Part shown: positions 1 to 8,763 of the stretch, piece by piece
Position numbering within the stretch: position 1 is the first letter of the stretch
Layout: the number at the start of each line of letters is the position of its first letter
NCBI RefSeq assembly: GCF_010367455.1
Contig: NZ_WRPR01000112.1
Span: forward strand, 62,001-126,000
Direction: 5' to 3'
Origin: Candidatus Laterigemmans baculatus
GTDB taxonomy: Bacteria > Planctomycetota > Planctomycetia > Pirellulales > Pirellulaceae
DNA length: 64,000 bases
Notes under the pieces: model-generated
The model's input: only the letters and a program-made list of their open reading frames with translations
Told to the model about the DNA's origin: nothing
Databases searched by the model: none
Translations under genes and position numbers: made by a program

Positions 1-588
1 GCGGTTCGCGGTTGGATGCTCGAAGTGCGTGACGTCGGATTGCTGCCCGAGGGCGAAATGCATCGGCGAGCCGAGGGGACCACGATCTACGAGATGGCTC
101 AGGATCCGCAGCAGTATCCTGTCGAGCGAGTTCTGGCTATAGCCGAGCTGGCTTCGGATCGCCGCGAGAACCCGACGCAGGCATTGCTCGCCGCCACCGC
201 AGATCCCGATTCCGCCGTCCGCTACTGGGCGGTGCTCGGGCTGACGATTCGAGGCGAGGCGGTTGCCGAGGCGGCCAGCGCGACGCTGCTTGCCGCTCTG
301 GAAGATCGCTCGCCCGACGTCCGCGTTGCCGCGGCCGAAGGACTCGCCCGCTACGGCAGCCCCGAGCAGCGCGGCCGCGCTCTGCAAGTGCTGGCCGAGC
401 TGTCCGACGTTCGCGAGCACAGCGAATACACCGCGATGGCTGCCCTGAATGCCATCGAAGCGCTCGGCGAAACGGCCGAACCGGTCCGCGCCACCATCGC
501 CGCTCTCCCCAATACCTCCGGCCAAGAAGGGCCCCGAACCGAAAGCTACGTCGGACGATTGCTCAATACGATTAGGGGGGAAAGGTAG
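1..588 (+). CDS. HEAT-repeat protein, C-terminal part (probably the end of a sulfatase)
   Basis: The reading frame is open from base 1, so the gene begins outside the window; the first ATG at 16 is internal. The visible 195 residues start with a stretch resembling the segment just after the catalytic domain of planctomycete N-sulfoglucosamine sulfohydrolase-like sulfatases (EVRDVGLLPEGEMHRR), followed by at least three alpha-helical HEAT-like units (for example DSAVRYWAVLGL and SPDVRVAAAEGLARYG). HEAT tails on sulfatases are known in this phylum and probably mediate protein contacts. The catalytic part is not visible, so the sulfatase assignment is an inference from the junction sequence. The product is likely exported or periplasmic if that is right. 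Confidence 0.6.
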   Translation, partial: AVRGWMLEVRDVGLLPEGEMHRRAEGTTIYEMAQDPQQYPVERVLAIAELASDRRENPTQALLAATADPDSAVRYWAVLGLTIRGEAVAEAASATLLAALEDRSPDVRVAAAEGLARYGSPEQRGRALQVLAELSDVREHSEYTAMAALNAIEALGETAEPVRATIAALPNTSGQEGPRTESYVGRLLNTIRGER

Positions 589-914
589 CAGGTTTCAGGT
601 TTGAGATTTGAGAGTCCGGCAGGGGCCACGGAAGGACACGGAACGGCACGGAAAAGGGGGAAAGTCGTTAATAATTGTGCTCGTGCTCAGCGAAGCGGTG
701 CTCGTGCTCGTGCTCGGATTCAGGGGGCACCACGAAGGACACGAAGGAATCTGAAAGATCAGATCGATCAGACCTGAGATTTCCCATTTCCGGTTGCCGT
801 TCCTCCCCCTTCTTTTTCATCCGCGTTCTCCGTGCGATTCGCGGTCCCTCCCCTTTCCGTGCCTTTCCGTGTCCTTCCGTGGCCACCATTCGTGGTTTTC
901 CCTCAGGCCAGCTA
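589..914. repeat. Intergenic region with inverted 'CACGGAAGGACACGG' repeats
   Basis: No convincing gene is present. Near 617-657 there is a run built from the words CCACGGAAGGACACGG and GGCACGG, and near 853-885 the same words appear reverse-complemented (CCGTGTCCTTCCGTGGCC), so the region forms a large imperfect inverted repeat. Related copies occur near 43255-43375, 43812-43905 and 45183-45300. Short open frames here code only for repetitive peptides and are not believable proteins. Confidence 0.6.
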
Positions 915-3071
915 TTACGCTCCGATGGAGGCGAGGCCCATCAGCAGCGCGATGATTAGACCGACGACGACGATCGAGACGAGGACTCCGACGATGTCCT
1001 TCACGCTCGGCCGGGAGAATTCGAGCTGCGTGCCGGGGAACAGCCGCCGATCGTTGAAGCGGCTCGGGTTGCGATACGATTCTTCGAGCCGCTGGTGATC
1101 GACTGCCGGATCGGGATGCACTTCGGTCTTCATCTTGGCGTAGTAGCGGTCGAGCGTTGCCTCGGAGTTGCGCGGCGTGATGAAGCTGACCAGGATCAGG
1201 AACACGAACGGCAACAGGAGTCGCGAGGGGAGCCGCAGGGTCTCGAGCGTTGCCGGCGAGACCGCCGCCAAGTCGACTCCCAGCCCCCGGTAGACGAGGA
1301 AGTCGAGCCGCAGCGGTCCCTGCCCCTCGAGCGGTCCGGCTTGGCGTCGGACCGTCACGCGGGTATTGTCCTCTTCGTACTCTTCGACGACTTCCAGCTG
1401 CGGCTGGCCGACCGGCACCGTGCTGTCCCAGAAGATGGCCTGGCCCCCGCGCTTCGTCGTGAACTCGGCCTGCTCACCGAGCGCTGCGTTGGCCGGTTCG
1501 GTCCCGATCGCCTTGAGAACTTCGTCCAACCGTTCGGGATCCTGATAGCGCTCCCGGGCTTCGGCGACCGCTTGCTCCCAGGCTTCGTGCTGGGCGACAT
1601 CCGATGCGGTGACCGGCCGCGTCGTCGTGCGGGTCACTTCGTGCGTGGTGGTCGTCAGACGGGGGTCGGTGCGCAGCGACGGGGCGACCATCGGGAGCAG
1701 GGTCGGCAGGATGAAGAACAGTAGCGCTGAAAAACCGATCGTTGCCCAAACCGACGTGCGGTTGGCCCGCCGCCAATACATTCCGATCCAGAAGGGGGCG
1801 GCGAACAGAATTGGCAGCTCCACCGCCATCTTGAATTGCCCGAACACGTCGGCATAGGTCAGCGCCAGGCCAGCCGCGCCGATGATGATAATCAAGCCGG
1901 TCAGTCGGCCCACGGCGACATACTTTTTCTCTGTCGCATGCGGATCGATGTAGGCTGCATAGACATTGCGAACGACGAGCGCCGAAGTGACGATCATATA
2001 GGCATCGGCTGAGCTCATCATCGCTGCCAGCAGGCAGGCCAGCATCAAACCGACCAGCCCCAGATTCAGGGGGCCGAGGATCTCGCGGGCCGCCACGCCC
2101 CAAACGCGGTCCGGATCATTCGCGATCTCTGTGTTTCCGGCCAGCAGCGCGAGGGCGATCAATGCCGTCATCGCCCAGCCCACCGTGCAGAGCCGCTTCA
2201 GAAAATTGCCCACCAGCAACCCGACCCGCGCCTCATCCTCGCTCTTGGCCGAACCGCCGCCGGTAGCGATGAAGTGCGGCTGGACGACGATTCCCACCGT
2301 CACGAGGAGCGTCAAGGAGATGATGTAGTGCAACGGAAATTCGCCCGAACTCGGGCCAGCGAAGAGACTGAAGTAGTCTCCGGAGACCCGCTCGTGCATG
2401 ATCCGGAAGCCTTCCATCATGCCATCGCTAGTTGGATCGCCAAACTTTGCGACCAAAGCCTTCAAGCCGTAGGGGATCAGCAGCACCGAAAGCAGAATGA
2501 TGAAGATTCCCTGGATCAGGTCGGTCCAGTAAGCCGCGGTCAAGCCTCCCAGGACGCCGTAGATGATCACGATCCCCGCGATCAACGGGACCAGGATGTA
2601 TCGCAATTCGAGCCCGGCGTATTCCTCGATGCCAATCAAGGGGACCGCGAATTTGGCGACCGCCGAAAACATGGTCGACAAATAAAACATGTAAAAGACG
2701 ATCGCGAAGAGCGTATAAGCCGCTCCCAGGGAACGAGACTCATACCGTTCGACGAACCAGTCACCGAGTGTGAGATGTCGCATCCGGCGATACCAGACCG
2801 CCACGATCCAGTACAGCGGAGTGACGAACAGCCACATCAGCGCCGACCAAACTCCGCTGAGCCCGCTGGTCCATCCGGTGCGGCCGACCGTCACCGGCTC
2901 GTGAGCTCCGGTGCCGGCACCAAAGGCGGCGAACGTCTGCAGCAATTTGCCGAAGCCGCGGCCTCCCATGAAATAGTCTTCCTGCCCCTTCACACGCCGC
3001 ATCGCCCATATCCCGATGCCGACCATCGTGCTGAAGTAAAGCACCAAAACGATGTAGTCGAGAATTTGCAT
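915..3071 (-). CDS. Sodium:solute symporter (SSS) family protein
   Basis: A 718-residue integral membrane protein with many hydrophobic helices and the N-terminal organisation of the SSS family (MQILDYIVLVLYFSTMVGIG, then a VKGQEDYFMGGR-type loop and an aromatic/glycine-rich second helix). SSS proteins import sugars, amino acids or organic anions with sodium; the substrate cannot be read from sequence. A hydrophilic stretch of roughly 130 residues near positions 505-635 separates two late helices and is larger than in classical members. The ATG at 3071 was chosen because the 29-codon upstream extension is encoded by a palindromic repeat (3117-3185) and lacks transporter character. Confidence 0.88.
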   Translation of the reverse strand: MQILDYIVLVLYFSTMVGIGIWAMRRVKGQEDYFMGGRGFGKLLQTFAAFGAGTGAHEPVTVGRTGWTSGLSGVWSALMWLFVTPLYWIVAVWYRRMRHLTLGDWFVERYESRSLGAAYTLFAIVFYMFYLSTMFSAVAKFAVPLIGIEEYAGLELRYILVPLIAGIVIIYGVLGGLTAAYWTDLIQGIFIILLSVLLIPYGLKALVAKFGDPTSDGMMEGFRIMHERVSGDYFSLFAGPSSGEFPLHYIISLTLLVTVGIVVQPHFIATGGGSAKSEDEARVGLLVGNFLKRLCTVGWAMTALIALALLAGNTEIANDPDRVWGVAAREILGPLNLGLVGLMLACLLAAMMSSADAYMIVTSALVVRNVYAAYIDPHATEKKYVAVGRLTGLIIIIGAAGLALTYADVFGQFKMAVELPILFAAPFWIGMYWRRANRTSVWATIGFSALLFFILPTLLPMVAPSLRTDPRLTTTTHEVTRTTTRPVTASDVAQHEAWEQAVAEARERYQDPERLDEVLKAIGTEPANAALGEQAEFTTKRGGQAIFWDSTVPVGQPQLEVVEEYEEDNTRVTVRRQAGPLEGQGPLRLDFLVYRGLGVDLAAVSPATLETLRLPSRLLLPFVFLILVSFITPRNSEATLDRYYAKMKTEVHPDPAVDHQRLEESYRNPSRFNDRRLFPGTQLEFSRPSVKDIVGVLVSIVVVGLIIALLMGLASIGA

Positions 3072-3116
3072 CGGAGTACCAGAGAAGGCGGGTGGGAGGT
3101 GGGACGGGACAGCCAA

Positions 3117-3185
3117 TCGTTTAACGGCAAGCCGAAGGCGACTGCTTTTCCGAAACACCGACGCCTTCGGCTCGCCGTTAAACGA
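3117..3185. repeat. 24-bp inverted repeat with a 21-base loop
   Basis: The arms 3117-3140 and 3162-3185 are reverse complements with one mismatch; they start TCGTTTAACGGC and are separated by 21 bases. The element sits just upstream of the symporter start. A partial copy of one arm lies at about 12645-12669. It is one of several dispersed palindromic families in the window. Confidence 0.85.
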
Positions 3186-3239
3186 CCGAGTTTACTCTCC
3201 GTCGCAGCCGGGTTGGGTCGGTTGGCAACGGTACCGCGC

Positions 3240-3279
3240 AAAAAAAATGCAGCGAAGACCGTTGGTGTCTTCGCTGCAG
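3240..3279 (-). terminator. Rho-independent terminator of the small lipoprotein gene
   Basis: Read on the minus strand there is a 12-bp perfect stem (ACTGCAGCGAAGAC pairing around a short loop) followed directly by eight T residues. It lies 30 bases downstream of the lipoprotein stop, in the right orientation to end that transcript. Confidence 0.88.
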
Positions 3280-3308
3280 TGTTGCGCTAGCGGTCGGGGA
3301 GAGGAGCG

Positions 3309-3479
3309 TTAGGCGCCCGGCTCCTCCGACATGTCCACGCCTTCGAGCCCCGCGTCAGGATCCTCGGACATCGGCACGCCCTGCGGTTCCGACTCCACGC
3401 CACCGCAACCGACCAGCGGAACTGCGACCAGCGTCAGGCAGAACACCAGAGAAAACGTTTTAAGCATGTGTCGCGTCAT
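3309..3479 (-). CDS. Small putative lipoprotein
   Basis: A 56-residue product starting at the ATG at 3479 (a second ATG at 3467 is also possible). It has a basic start, a hydrophobic stretch and a lipobox LVGC followed by GG, so signal peptidase II cleavage and lipid anchoring are predicted. The mature part is about 30 acidic residues with two similar segments (PMSEDPDAGLEG and DMSEEPGA). Planctomycete genomes hold many such tiny lipoproteins of unknown function. A strong terminator follows, supporting a real transcription unit. It lies just downstream of the DUF1559 gene on the same strand. Confidence 0.65.
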   Translation of the reverse strand: MTRHMLKTFSLVFCLTLVAVPLVGCGGVESEPQGVPMSEDPDAGLEGVDMSEEPGA

Positions 3480-3591
3480 CAAAGTCCTTCTCCACGATTC
3501 AGAGTAATTGCCGATACACTCGATGGGGCTGGCGGGCCGCCCCGGCACAGTATAGCCGGGGCAAGCCGCCATGGGACCGGCCTAGGCGAGA

Positions 3592-4674
3592 TCAGGGGAA
3601 CTGCGCCACCATGCCGTCGCTGATTCCGCCGAGGTGCCGCCAAAGCACGATGTCGATGGTTTCCCCCACGAACCGGACCGAGCCGTCCCCGACCGCGACT
3701 TGAACACCACCCGGATGCAAGCTGCGGGCAGCATGCATGGCATCGCCGCTGTTCGAGTGGCAGTCCCAAAGCTTGGAGTTCGGGGCCATCAGCGTCGTGA
3801 AGGTCATCGACGAGGGGTGATAGCCTCGCAGCCACGTGTTACCCCGGGCGCGAGAACTGCTCGTGTCGTGTGAACCAGTGCCGCAACCGTTGTCGTTGGC
3901 TACGGCAGCGAGGTCGCCCGTTACGGGTGTAATCGCGTATCCGCTTTGCGATCGCAATGACGAGTTCACTGCAAGCCGAGGAAAGCCAATGACGCTCTCG
4001 GCCAAGGCGACGGTGTTGGACAGACCGTCAGTGACCGAAGCAAAGGTTGTCGTTTGGCCACGGACTGAGGAACTATTGGACATTTCCGTGAACATTCCCA
4101 AGCAGTTTGAACCGTTCACGGTAGTACCGGAGTCGGGTCCGACCGAGGCGAAGTAGTTGATGTGAGCCCACCCGCTACTCGCCGGACTGCCGCTGACTCG
4201 AGTCCCATCCGGAGCGGTCCATGCGACTCCCCCCATTCCGCCGTCGCTCGGGCACCGGAAGCTGGGGACGACGGTCAGTCGCGCAACGTCGAAGTTGCCA
4301 TTGGGTTGAAACGAGTCGTCCCACCAGTAGGGAATGGTGTAGTCGAGGTTGTCATGCAGCGGTTGTTGCTCCATGAACGGCAGCACGCGAGCCGCCCAGT
4401 TGATGTTGTTGGTGTTCCAGGTGGAGGTTCCCGTCGCCGTGGCCAGCACGCTGTCGCGCACCCGCAGCGGAGGTAGGGCCTGGTAAACGTCGTGGTAGTT
4501 GTGCAGCGACAACCCGAGCTGTTTCAGGTTGTTCGAGCACGACATCCGCCGAGCCGCTTCGCGAGCTGCCTGCACCGCCGGGAGCAGCAGTCCCACCAGC
4601 ACGCCGATGATCGCGATCACCACGAGCAGCTCTACGAGCGTAAAGCCGCGCCGAGTACTTCTCGATGCATCCAT
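3592..4674 (-). CDS. DUF1559 domain protein with type IV pilin-like N terminus
   Basis: A 360-residue protein that begins with a type IV prepilin-like N terminus: RRGFTLVELLVVIAIIGVL around residues 8-26, where prepilin peptidase would cut before the phenylalanine and methylate it. It continues with the family signature AAREAARRMSCSNNLKQLG and ends with the C-terminal H-x9-DG type motif (HPGGVQVAVGDGSVRF). This is the DUF1559/SBP_bac_10 family, massively expanded in Planctomycetes and of unknown function; the N-terminal helix suggests membrane insertion by a type II secretion or pilus-like machine. The gene appears monocistronic, with about 110 bases to the lipoprotein gene. Confidence 0.93.
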   Translation of the reverse strand: MDASRSTRRGFTLVELLVVIAIIGVLVGLLLPAVQAAREAARRMSCSNNLKQLGLSLHNYHDVYQALPPLRVRDSVLATATGTSTWNTNNINWAARVLPFMEQQPLHDNLDYTIPYWWDDSFQPNGNFDVARLTVVPSFRCPSDGGMGGVAWTAPDGTRVSGSPASSGWAHINYFASVGPDSGTTVNGSNCLGMFTEMSNSSSVRGQTTTFASVTDGLSNTVALAESVIGFPRLAVNSSLRSQSGYAITPVTGDLAAVANDNGCGTGSHDTSSSRARGNTWLRGYHPSSMTFTTLMAPNSKLWDCHSNSGDAMHAARSLHPGGVQVAVGDGSVRFVGETIDIVLWRHLGGISDGMVAQFP

Positions 4675-5026
4675 CTAAAGACCTCAAAAATGAAAGAAGG
4701 AAAAGGTCGCGGAAGAAGGCTTCGCCAAATGGCCGGTGTGGTCGCATCGGAAGCAGTCTGCCGCGGACAAGGGTGGGGCGGCACGGAGAATCCGGAAAGG
4801 AAAATAGGCCGCTGAGCGCCCTATCAGAAGTGCGAGCGGGTTACAACCGCGGTCGCAGAAGCCAGGCCCGCAGTGGGGTCCGACGTCGTTTCTAAATCCG
4901 GAAGATCCTCACAACCTAGATCCCCATCTACTCGGTTTTACGCCAGCCGAGAGTAGGGGTCAACAAAATTCTGGGGCAGCGAACGCTGCTAAAGGGACTG
5001 CTACGGCGTCTTAAACCGCCATGCGC
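4675..5026. other. Intergenic region without recognisable gene
   Basis: About 350 bases between the DUF1559 gene and the cytochrome gene. The part next to 4674 should hold the DUF1559 promoter. An imperfect hairpin (CTACTCGG and CCGAGAGTAG) near 4928-4958 could be a terminator for the cytochrome gene but lacks a clear T-run. I see no RNA gene or protein. Confidence 0.4.
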
Positions 5027-6175
5027 CTACTCGCGAACCCGGATCCAGTGGTCGGTGAACGAGAGCCCCGGCACGATCTGGCTCTTGGGCATGTGGCACT
5101 CGATGCAGGAGGAATCGAGCGGCTCCGCCGAGCAGGGAGCGGCCCGCTGCGAGGCGAGCGGCCGGGCATGCGCGGCCGCTGAATCGGAGGCGACGCGATC
5201 CAGGATCGCTGCGGGCGAAACGTCTCCATGGCACTGCCGGCACTGGGCATTGAAGTACTCCGGTGCGGTCCGCGTCGGCAGGTGGGGATCGTGACAACTG
5301 AGGCAATCGAAGCGGGGAAAGCCCTCCCCCTGCTCCGGATCGTTGGCGACTTTAAAGCACGGGCTCAGGGCGAGTCCGACCGGAGCGAAGCGAACCAGGT
5401 GGGTGTGGGCGGGCGTCAGCTCGTCGGGCGTGAACTCATCGACCCGGCGATGGCACTCGCCACAGCGATTGATCGACTCGAGCGGACTCAGCTGGTCCCA
5501 GTCGACTCCCAAGGCCAGCTCGCCGTCGGAGGCAGCATGGCGGGCTGCCCCGGGATGGCACCGCGAACAATCGAGATTGATCACCGCGTGCTCCAGCTCC
5601 ATCCGCCCCTCGGGCTGCGGCAGCCAGCTGGCGTGACAGCCGAAGCAACGCTCGGTCTCGGCGGCGTCGTGGTGCAGCCCGAGCGTCGGTGGACCATCGG
5701 CGATCCGGTCGCTGCCGGGTGTGCGGCCGATGCTGCCGTCGCGGAACCACGAGACGTGCAGCTGGGTCAAGTTGGGACGGCCGTCGAGATCCGGGTCGAT
5801 CGAAACTGGCGTCAGCGCATGCTGCCCCGAACCAAAAATCCAATCGACTTCGATCGCGAATGGGACGTCGTCGGCGGCGAACCACAACTCGTCGCCGATC
5901 GACTCGAAGCGAAACCGCCGCCCTTCGAGCTCCACCGAGCGGCCCGCGAACCGGTCGAGCCACTCGGAGCCAGCGACGCGATGCAGCGTCCGCGCATGGG
6001 GAGCGGTGGCAAAGTCCTCGACCACTCCCGGATGGCACTCGGCACATGTCTGCGTTTTGACCAGCTCGGTCTCGGCTGCGACCACGGGACCAGGCAGCGT
6101 CGCCGCGTGGCTCCACCAGATCGCTCCGGCGATGATCAGCCCCAGGGCCAGGAAGGTCAGTGCCGCGGTCTTCAC
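5027..6175 (-). CDS. Seven-haem c-type cytochrome, membrane anchored
   Basis: The product of 382 residues contains seven CxxCH haem-attachment sites (CAECH, CFGCH, CSRCH, CGECH, CLSCH, CRQCH, CIECH). It starts at GTG 6175, whose first bases overlap the stop of the upstream gene (GTGA), indicating translational coupling. An N-terminal hydrophobic helix (LTFLALGLIIAGAIWW) is a signal anchor, so the haem domains lie in the periplasm or paryphoplasm. Between the first and second haem is about 120 residues with no haem motif. The family resembles multihaem electron carriers of the cytochrome c554/NapC-NrfB-like group; the partner is unknown. The coupled membrane protein upstream is a candidate partner. 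Confidence 0.88.
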   Translation of the reverse strand: MKTAALTFLALGLIIAGAIWWSHAATLPGPVVAAETELVKTQTCAECHPGVVEDFATAPHARTLHRVAGSEWLDRFAGRSVELEGRRFRFESIGDELWFAADDVPFAIEVDWIFGSGQHALTPVSIDPDLDGRPNLTQLHVSWFRDGSIGRTPGSDRIADGPPTLGLHHDAAETERCFGCHASWLPQPEGRMELEHAVINLDCSRCHPGAARHAASDGELALGVDWDQLSPLESINRCGECHRRVDEFTPDELTPAHTHLVRFAPVGLALSPCFKVANDPEQGEGFPRFDCLSCHDPHLPTRTAPEYFNAQCRQCHGDVSPAAILDRVASDSAAAHARPLASQRAAPCSAEPLDSSCIECHMPKSQIVPGLSFTDHWIRVRE

Positions 6176-8550
6176 TGTTCTGCATCCTCCATCCGGTACT
6201 GGACCAAGATGCGAAGGTTCGGCGGGAGCGGACGAGCCGTGAGGCTGCGGCCGAGCTCCTGGGCGAACTCGTGCTGGCCGCTCTCGATCGCCCAACACAC
6301 CCAAGCGTAGGCGAGTTGCGGGTGGGGGGAAACCGCGGCGGCGGGCGGCGGCGCTGCGGAGCGGTGAGCTTGCTCGCCAGCTGCTTGCAGGGCTGCCGCG
6401 GGGCCATCCGCCCAGTAAACCCGCAGCTGGCTGAGTAGCGTGCGTTTCGCCTCCGTCTCCTGCTCGTCGGCGTCCACTTCAGGCGGTTCTGCGGGCTTGG
6501 TTGCGGCTGCGAGCAGGGCGCTGGGCCGGCCGAGCCGCGGTGGGTCGCGAGGCTCGAGCTGTTCGATGTCGCTGCTCTGTGCGGCCCAGTCCCGCAGCCA
6601 ACTCGCTTGGCCGGCGACCCGCCGTTCCTGGTGAGCCAGCTCCTCTTGGCAGTGGCGGATCTCGGCTTCGATGGCCCCGCTCTGCGGCCACCGTTGGCGG
6701 CCGACGAACAGCACCCGGAGGGCGGCGTAATGGAGCTCCATGGCTCGAAACGTGCGAGCTTGCCGGACGAGCAGCGACTCGCCGACGGCCGTTTCCCGCA
6801 GCCCAAACAGGTCGCGGTCGAACTCCGATCCGCTCGAGGGAGGAACGACGTAAGTCCACGGATCGAGATTGACCAGTTGACGGTAGCGAAGCACGGCGAG
6901 CAACTGGTCGGCGTACGCTGCGTCCCCTGCCCGGGCATAGGGGATCACGGGCGAGTCGAGCGAAAGCGGCTTCCAAATCGTCGGCTCGAGGGCTCGGACA
7001 AGCTCAAAACGATCGCTCGAAATGCACAGCAGCGACGTGTTGCGGAGCTGCAGGGCGAGCCAAAAGCCGCCCGGCGAGCGATCTTGCCGCCAGTACCGCG
7101 TCTGCCGGCCGGTGCGCAGGTCCACGAGCAAATGCTGGTGCTCGGCCAAGCGACCGCCGATCAAAGCTCGGCTCGGGACGTCCTGCAGTCGCAGGCCGGG
7201 CCTGTCACTCACCGGAGGAAGCGTCCAGGCCAACATCCCCCCGCTGCGGACATCGTCAGCGAAGGCAGTCCCCGCCGGACGCGTCTCGGCCAGGGCAATC
7301 TCCAGCAGCCGAGGGTCGAGCCGGGCGTCGATGCCCCAGCCGAGCGAGTCGAGCCGCCCGCTGAAAAACATCGCGAGGATCAGAGCGGCGGCGGTCGCAA
7401 GGGCGACTCCAGCACCTTGCGAACTCTTGCCGTCGTGGTGCTCCGAGGCGATCCGCCAGCGGTCGACCAAATCGCTCGCCAGCCACGCGATCGCGAGTGG
7501 GACGTTGGCCGCCGAAAACCAGGCGAGACCCTGCACGAACAGAAATTGGACAGCGCGGGTGCGACGTTCTCCCGACACCGCTCCCAGGGGGATCGAGCCC
7601 AGCCGCGCAGCCCCGACGCACCGCGCGAGCCAAAGGAGCGTCAGGATGAGTAGCGCGAGCGACGGAAAGCCCCAGGCGGCGCTCGGCAGCGGTGCCCAGG
7701 GCGTCTGCTCGAGCACCGCGGGCGAAACGGTCGCGGCTGGAAATAGCAACCGAACCGAGTCGGACCAGGCTCCCAGGCCTCGAGGATTAAGACTGCCGGC
7801 AACCCCCGCGACGAGCAGGGCGAGCGAGCCGAAGCGGAACGTCAGGGATTGCCTCAGCAGGGTCGCAGTGGTGGCGGTGACCAGCAGCAGCCCGGCCCCC
7901 AAACCGATTCCCCCGCCCAAGTTGCCCCAGGCGAAAAACAGCAGCCCGAGCCATGCCAGATGGCGCCGCAGCAATGGCTGCGCGGCGGCGAGCTCCTGGC
8001 GATCGGAGCGTTGCTCGGCGATCAGCGACCGGGCCCTGCTCGACCACGCCATGAGGAGCACGATCGCGATCACATCAAACCCGCCCGGGAGTGGGCTAAG
8101 TGCCGGGGAAATCGCCAGCAGTGCCAAGCCGCCCGTGAGCAAGGCTTCGAATCGCCCGGCTGCAATCCAACGCCAGGCCAGGAAGGTCACGATGGCGAGG
8201 CGAGCCACCATCAGACCGCCGGCCCCCAGAGCCGCGTACAGCAGATAGCCGGGGACGCCGCCGAGCCAATCCGCTTCCCGCGCCGTTTCGAGCGTCAGCA
8301 GGTCCGCGCTCGGCTGCACCGAACCGAGCAGGACTTGGCGGCCCCGGCTCAGCTGCCACCACAGATCCTCGCTGCAAATTGGCTGCAGCGCCGCAACCGC
8401 GGCGACGCTCAACGCTAAAACCAGCCCCAGAAGGTCGAGCCGCCGCTGCGTTTTGCTGGGAGTCGTGTTGGCCGCTGAACCAAGATCGGACGCCGAGGCT
8501 CGGGCCGGTGCGGACCGTCGAGCTTTTGCGGATCGCTGCGGCTGGGCCAT
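6172..8550 (-). CDS. Large polytopic membrane protein of unknown function, coupled to the cytochrome gene
   Basis: A product of 792 residues from the ATG at 8550. After a basic, low-complexity N terminus it has roughly ten hydrophobic segments (first LLGLVLALSVAAVAAL), interrupted by a motif EDLWWQLSRGR that resembles the acidic loop after the first helix in GT-C-like membrane proteins. The last 350 residues are soluble, with helical and possibly TPR-like segments. This is compatible with the planctomycete family of uncharacterised integral membrane proteins distantly like glycosyltransferase family 39, but I cannot assign an activity. It overlaps the seven-haem cytochrome by four bases, so the two are probably made together. 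Confidence 0.7.
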   Translation of the reverse strand: MAQPQRSAKARRSAPARASASDLGSAANTTPSKTQRRLDLLGLVLALSVAAVAALQPICSEDLWWQLSRGRQVLLGSVQPSADLLTLETAREADWLGGVPGYLLYAALGAGGLMVARLAIVTFLAWRWIAAGRFEALLTGGLALLAISPALSPLPGGFDVIAIVLLMAWSSRARSLIAEQRSDRQELAAAQPLLRRHLAWLGLLFFAWGNLGGGIGLGAGLLLVTATTATLLRQSLTFRFGSLALLVAGVAGSLNPRGLGAWSDSVRLLFPAATVSPAVLEQTPWAPLPSAAWGFPSLALLILTLLWLARCVGAARLGSIPLGAVSGERRTRAVQFLFVQGLAWFSAANVPLAIAWLASDLVDRWRIASEHHDGKSSQGAGVALATAAALILAMFFSGRLDSLGWGIDARLDPRLLEIALAETRPAGTAFADDVRSGGMLAWTLPPVSDRPGLRLQDVPSRALIGGRLAEHQHLLVDLRTGRQTRYWRQDRSPGGFWLALQLRNTSLLCISSDRFELVRALEPTIWKPLSLDSPVIPYARAGDAAYADQLLAVLRYRQLVNLDPWTYVVPPSSGSEFDRDLFGLRETAVGESLLVRQARTFRAMELHYAALRVLFVGRQRWPQSGAIEAEIRHCQEELAHQERRVAGQASWLRDWAAQSSDIEQLEPRDPPRLGRPSALLAAATKPAEPPEVDADEQETEAKRTLLSQLRVYWADGPAAALQAAGEQAHRSAAPPPAAAVSPHPQLAYAWVCWAIESGQHEFAQELGRSLTARPLPPNLRILVQYRMEDAEQ

Positions 8551-8689
8551 GGGATAACTGACGGGGTGACGCACGACCAGCCGCCGCGCCTGGATTTTCG
8601 CATCCTTCGAGCCGTCGGCGCGAGCCTCGGGCTCAATCCGGTTTGCGTCCTGAAACAACATCGCATTGTAGCGGCGATGGACTGCGGGT

Positions 8690-8736
8690 TCGATCCGTTC
8701 GCCGACGCGACCGAACCCGCGGCTAGCGCCGTCGGC
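8690..8736. repeat. Fragment of palindromic repeat family B
   Basis: The sequence ACCCGCGGCTAGCGCCGTCGGCTCA at the right end matches the right end of the full-length family B elements at 42479-42610 and, inverted, 47718-47850. Only this end is recognisable. It sits between the membrane protein start and the sulfatase stop. Confidence 0.65.
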
Positions 8737-8763
8737 TCACCGCGACGCTGCATGGCTGACGGC

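Noticed and set aside
2274-3290. A 338-codon frame antisense to the symporter gene
   Set aside because: Fully antisense to an evident transporter and rich in His/Asp/Arg, typical of shadow frames.
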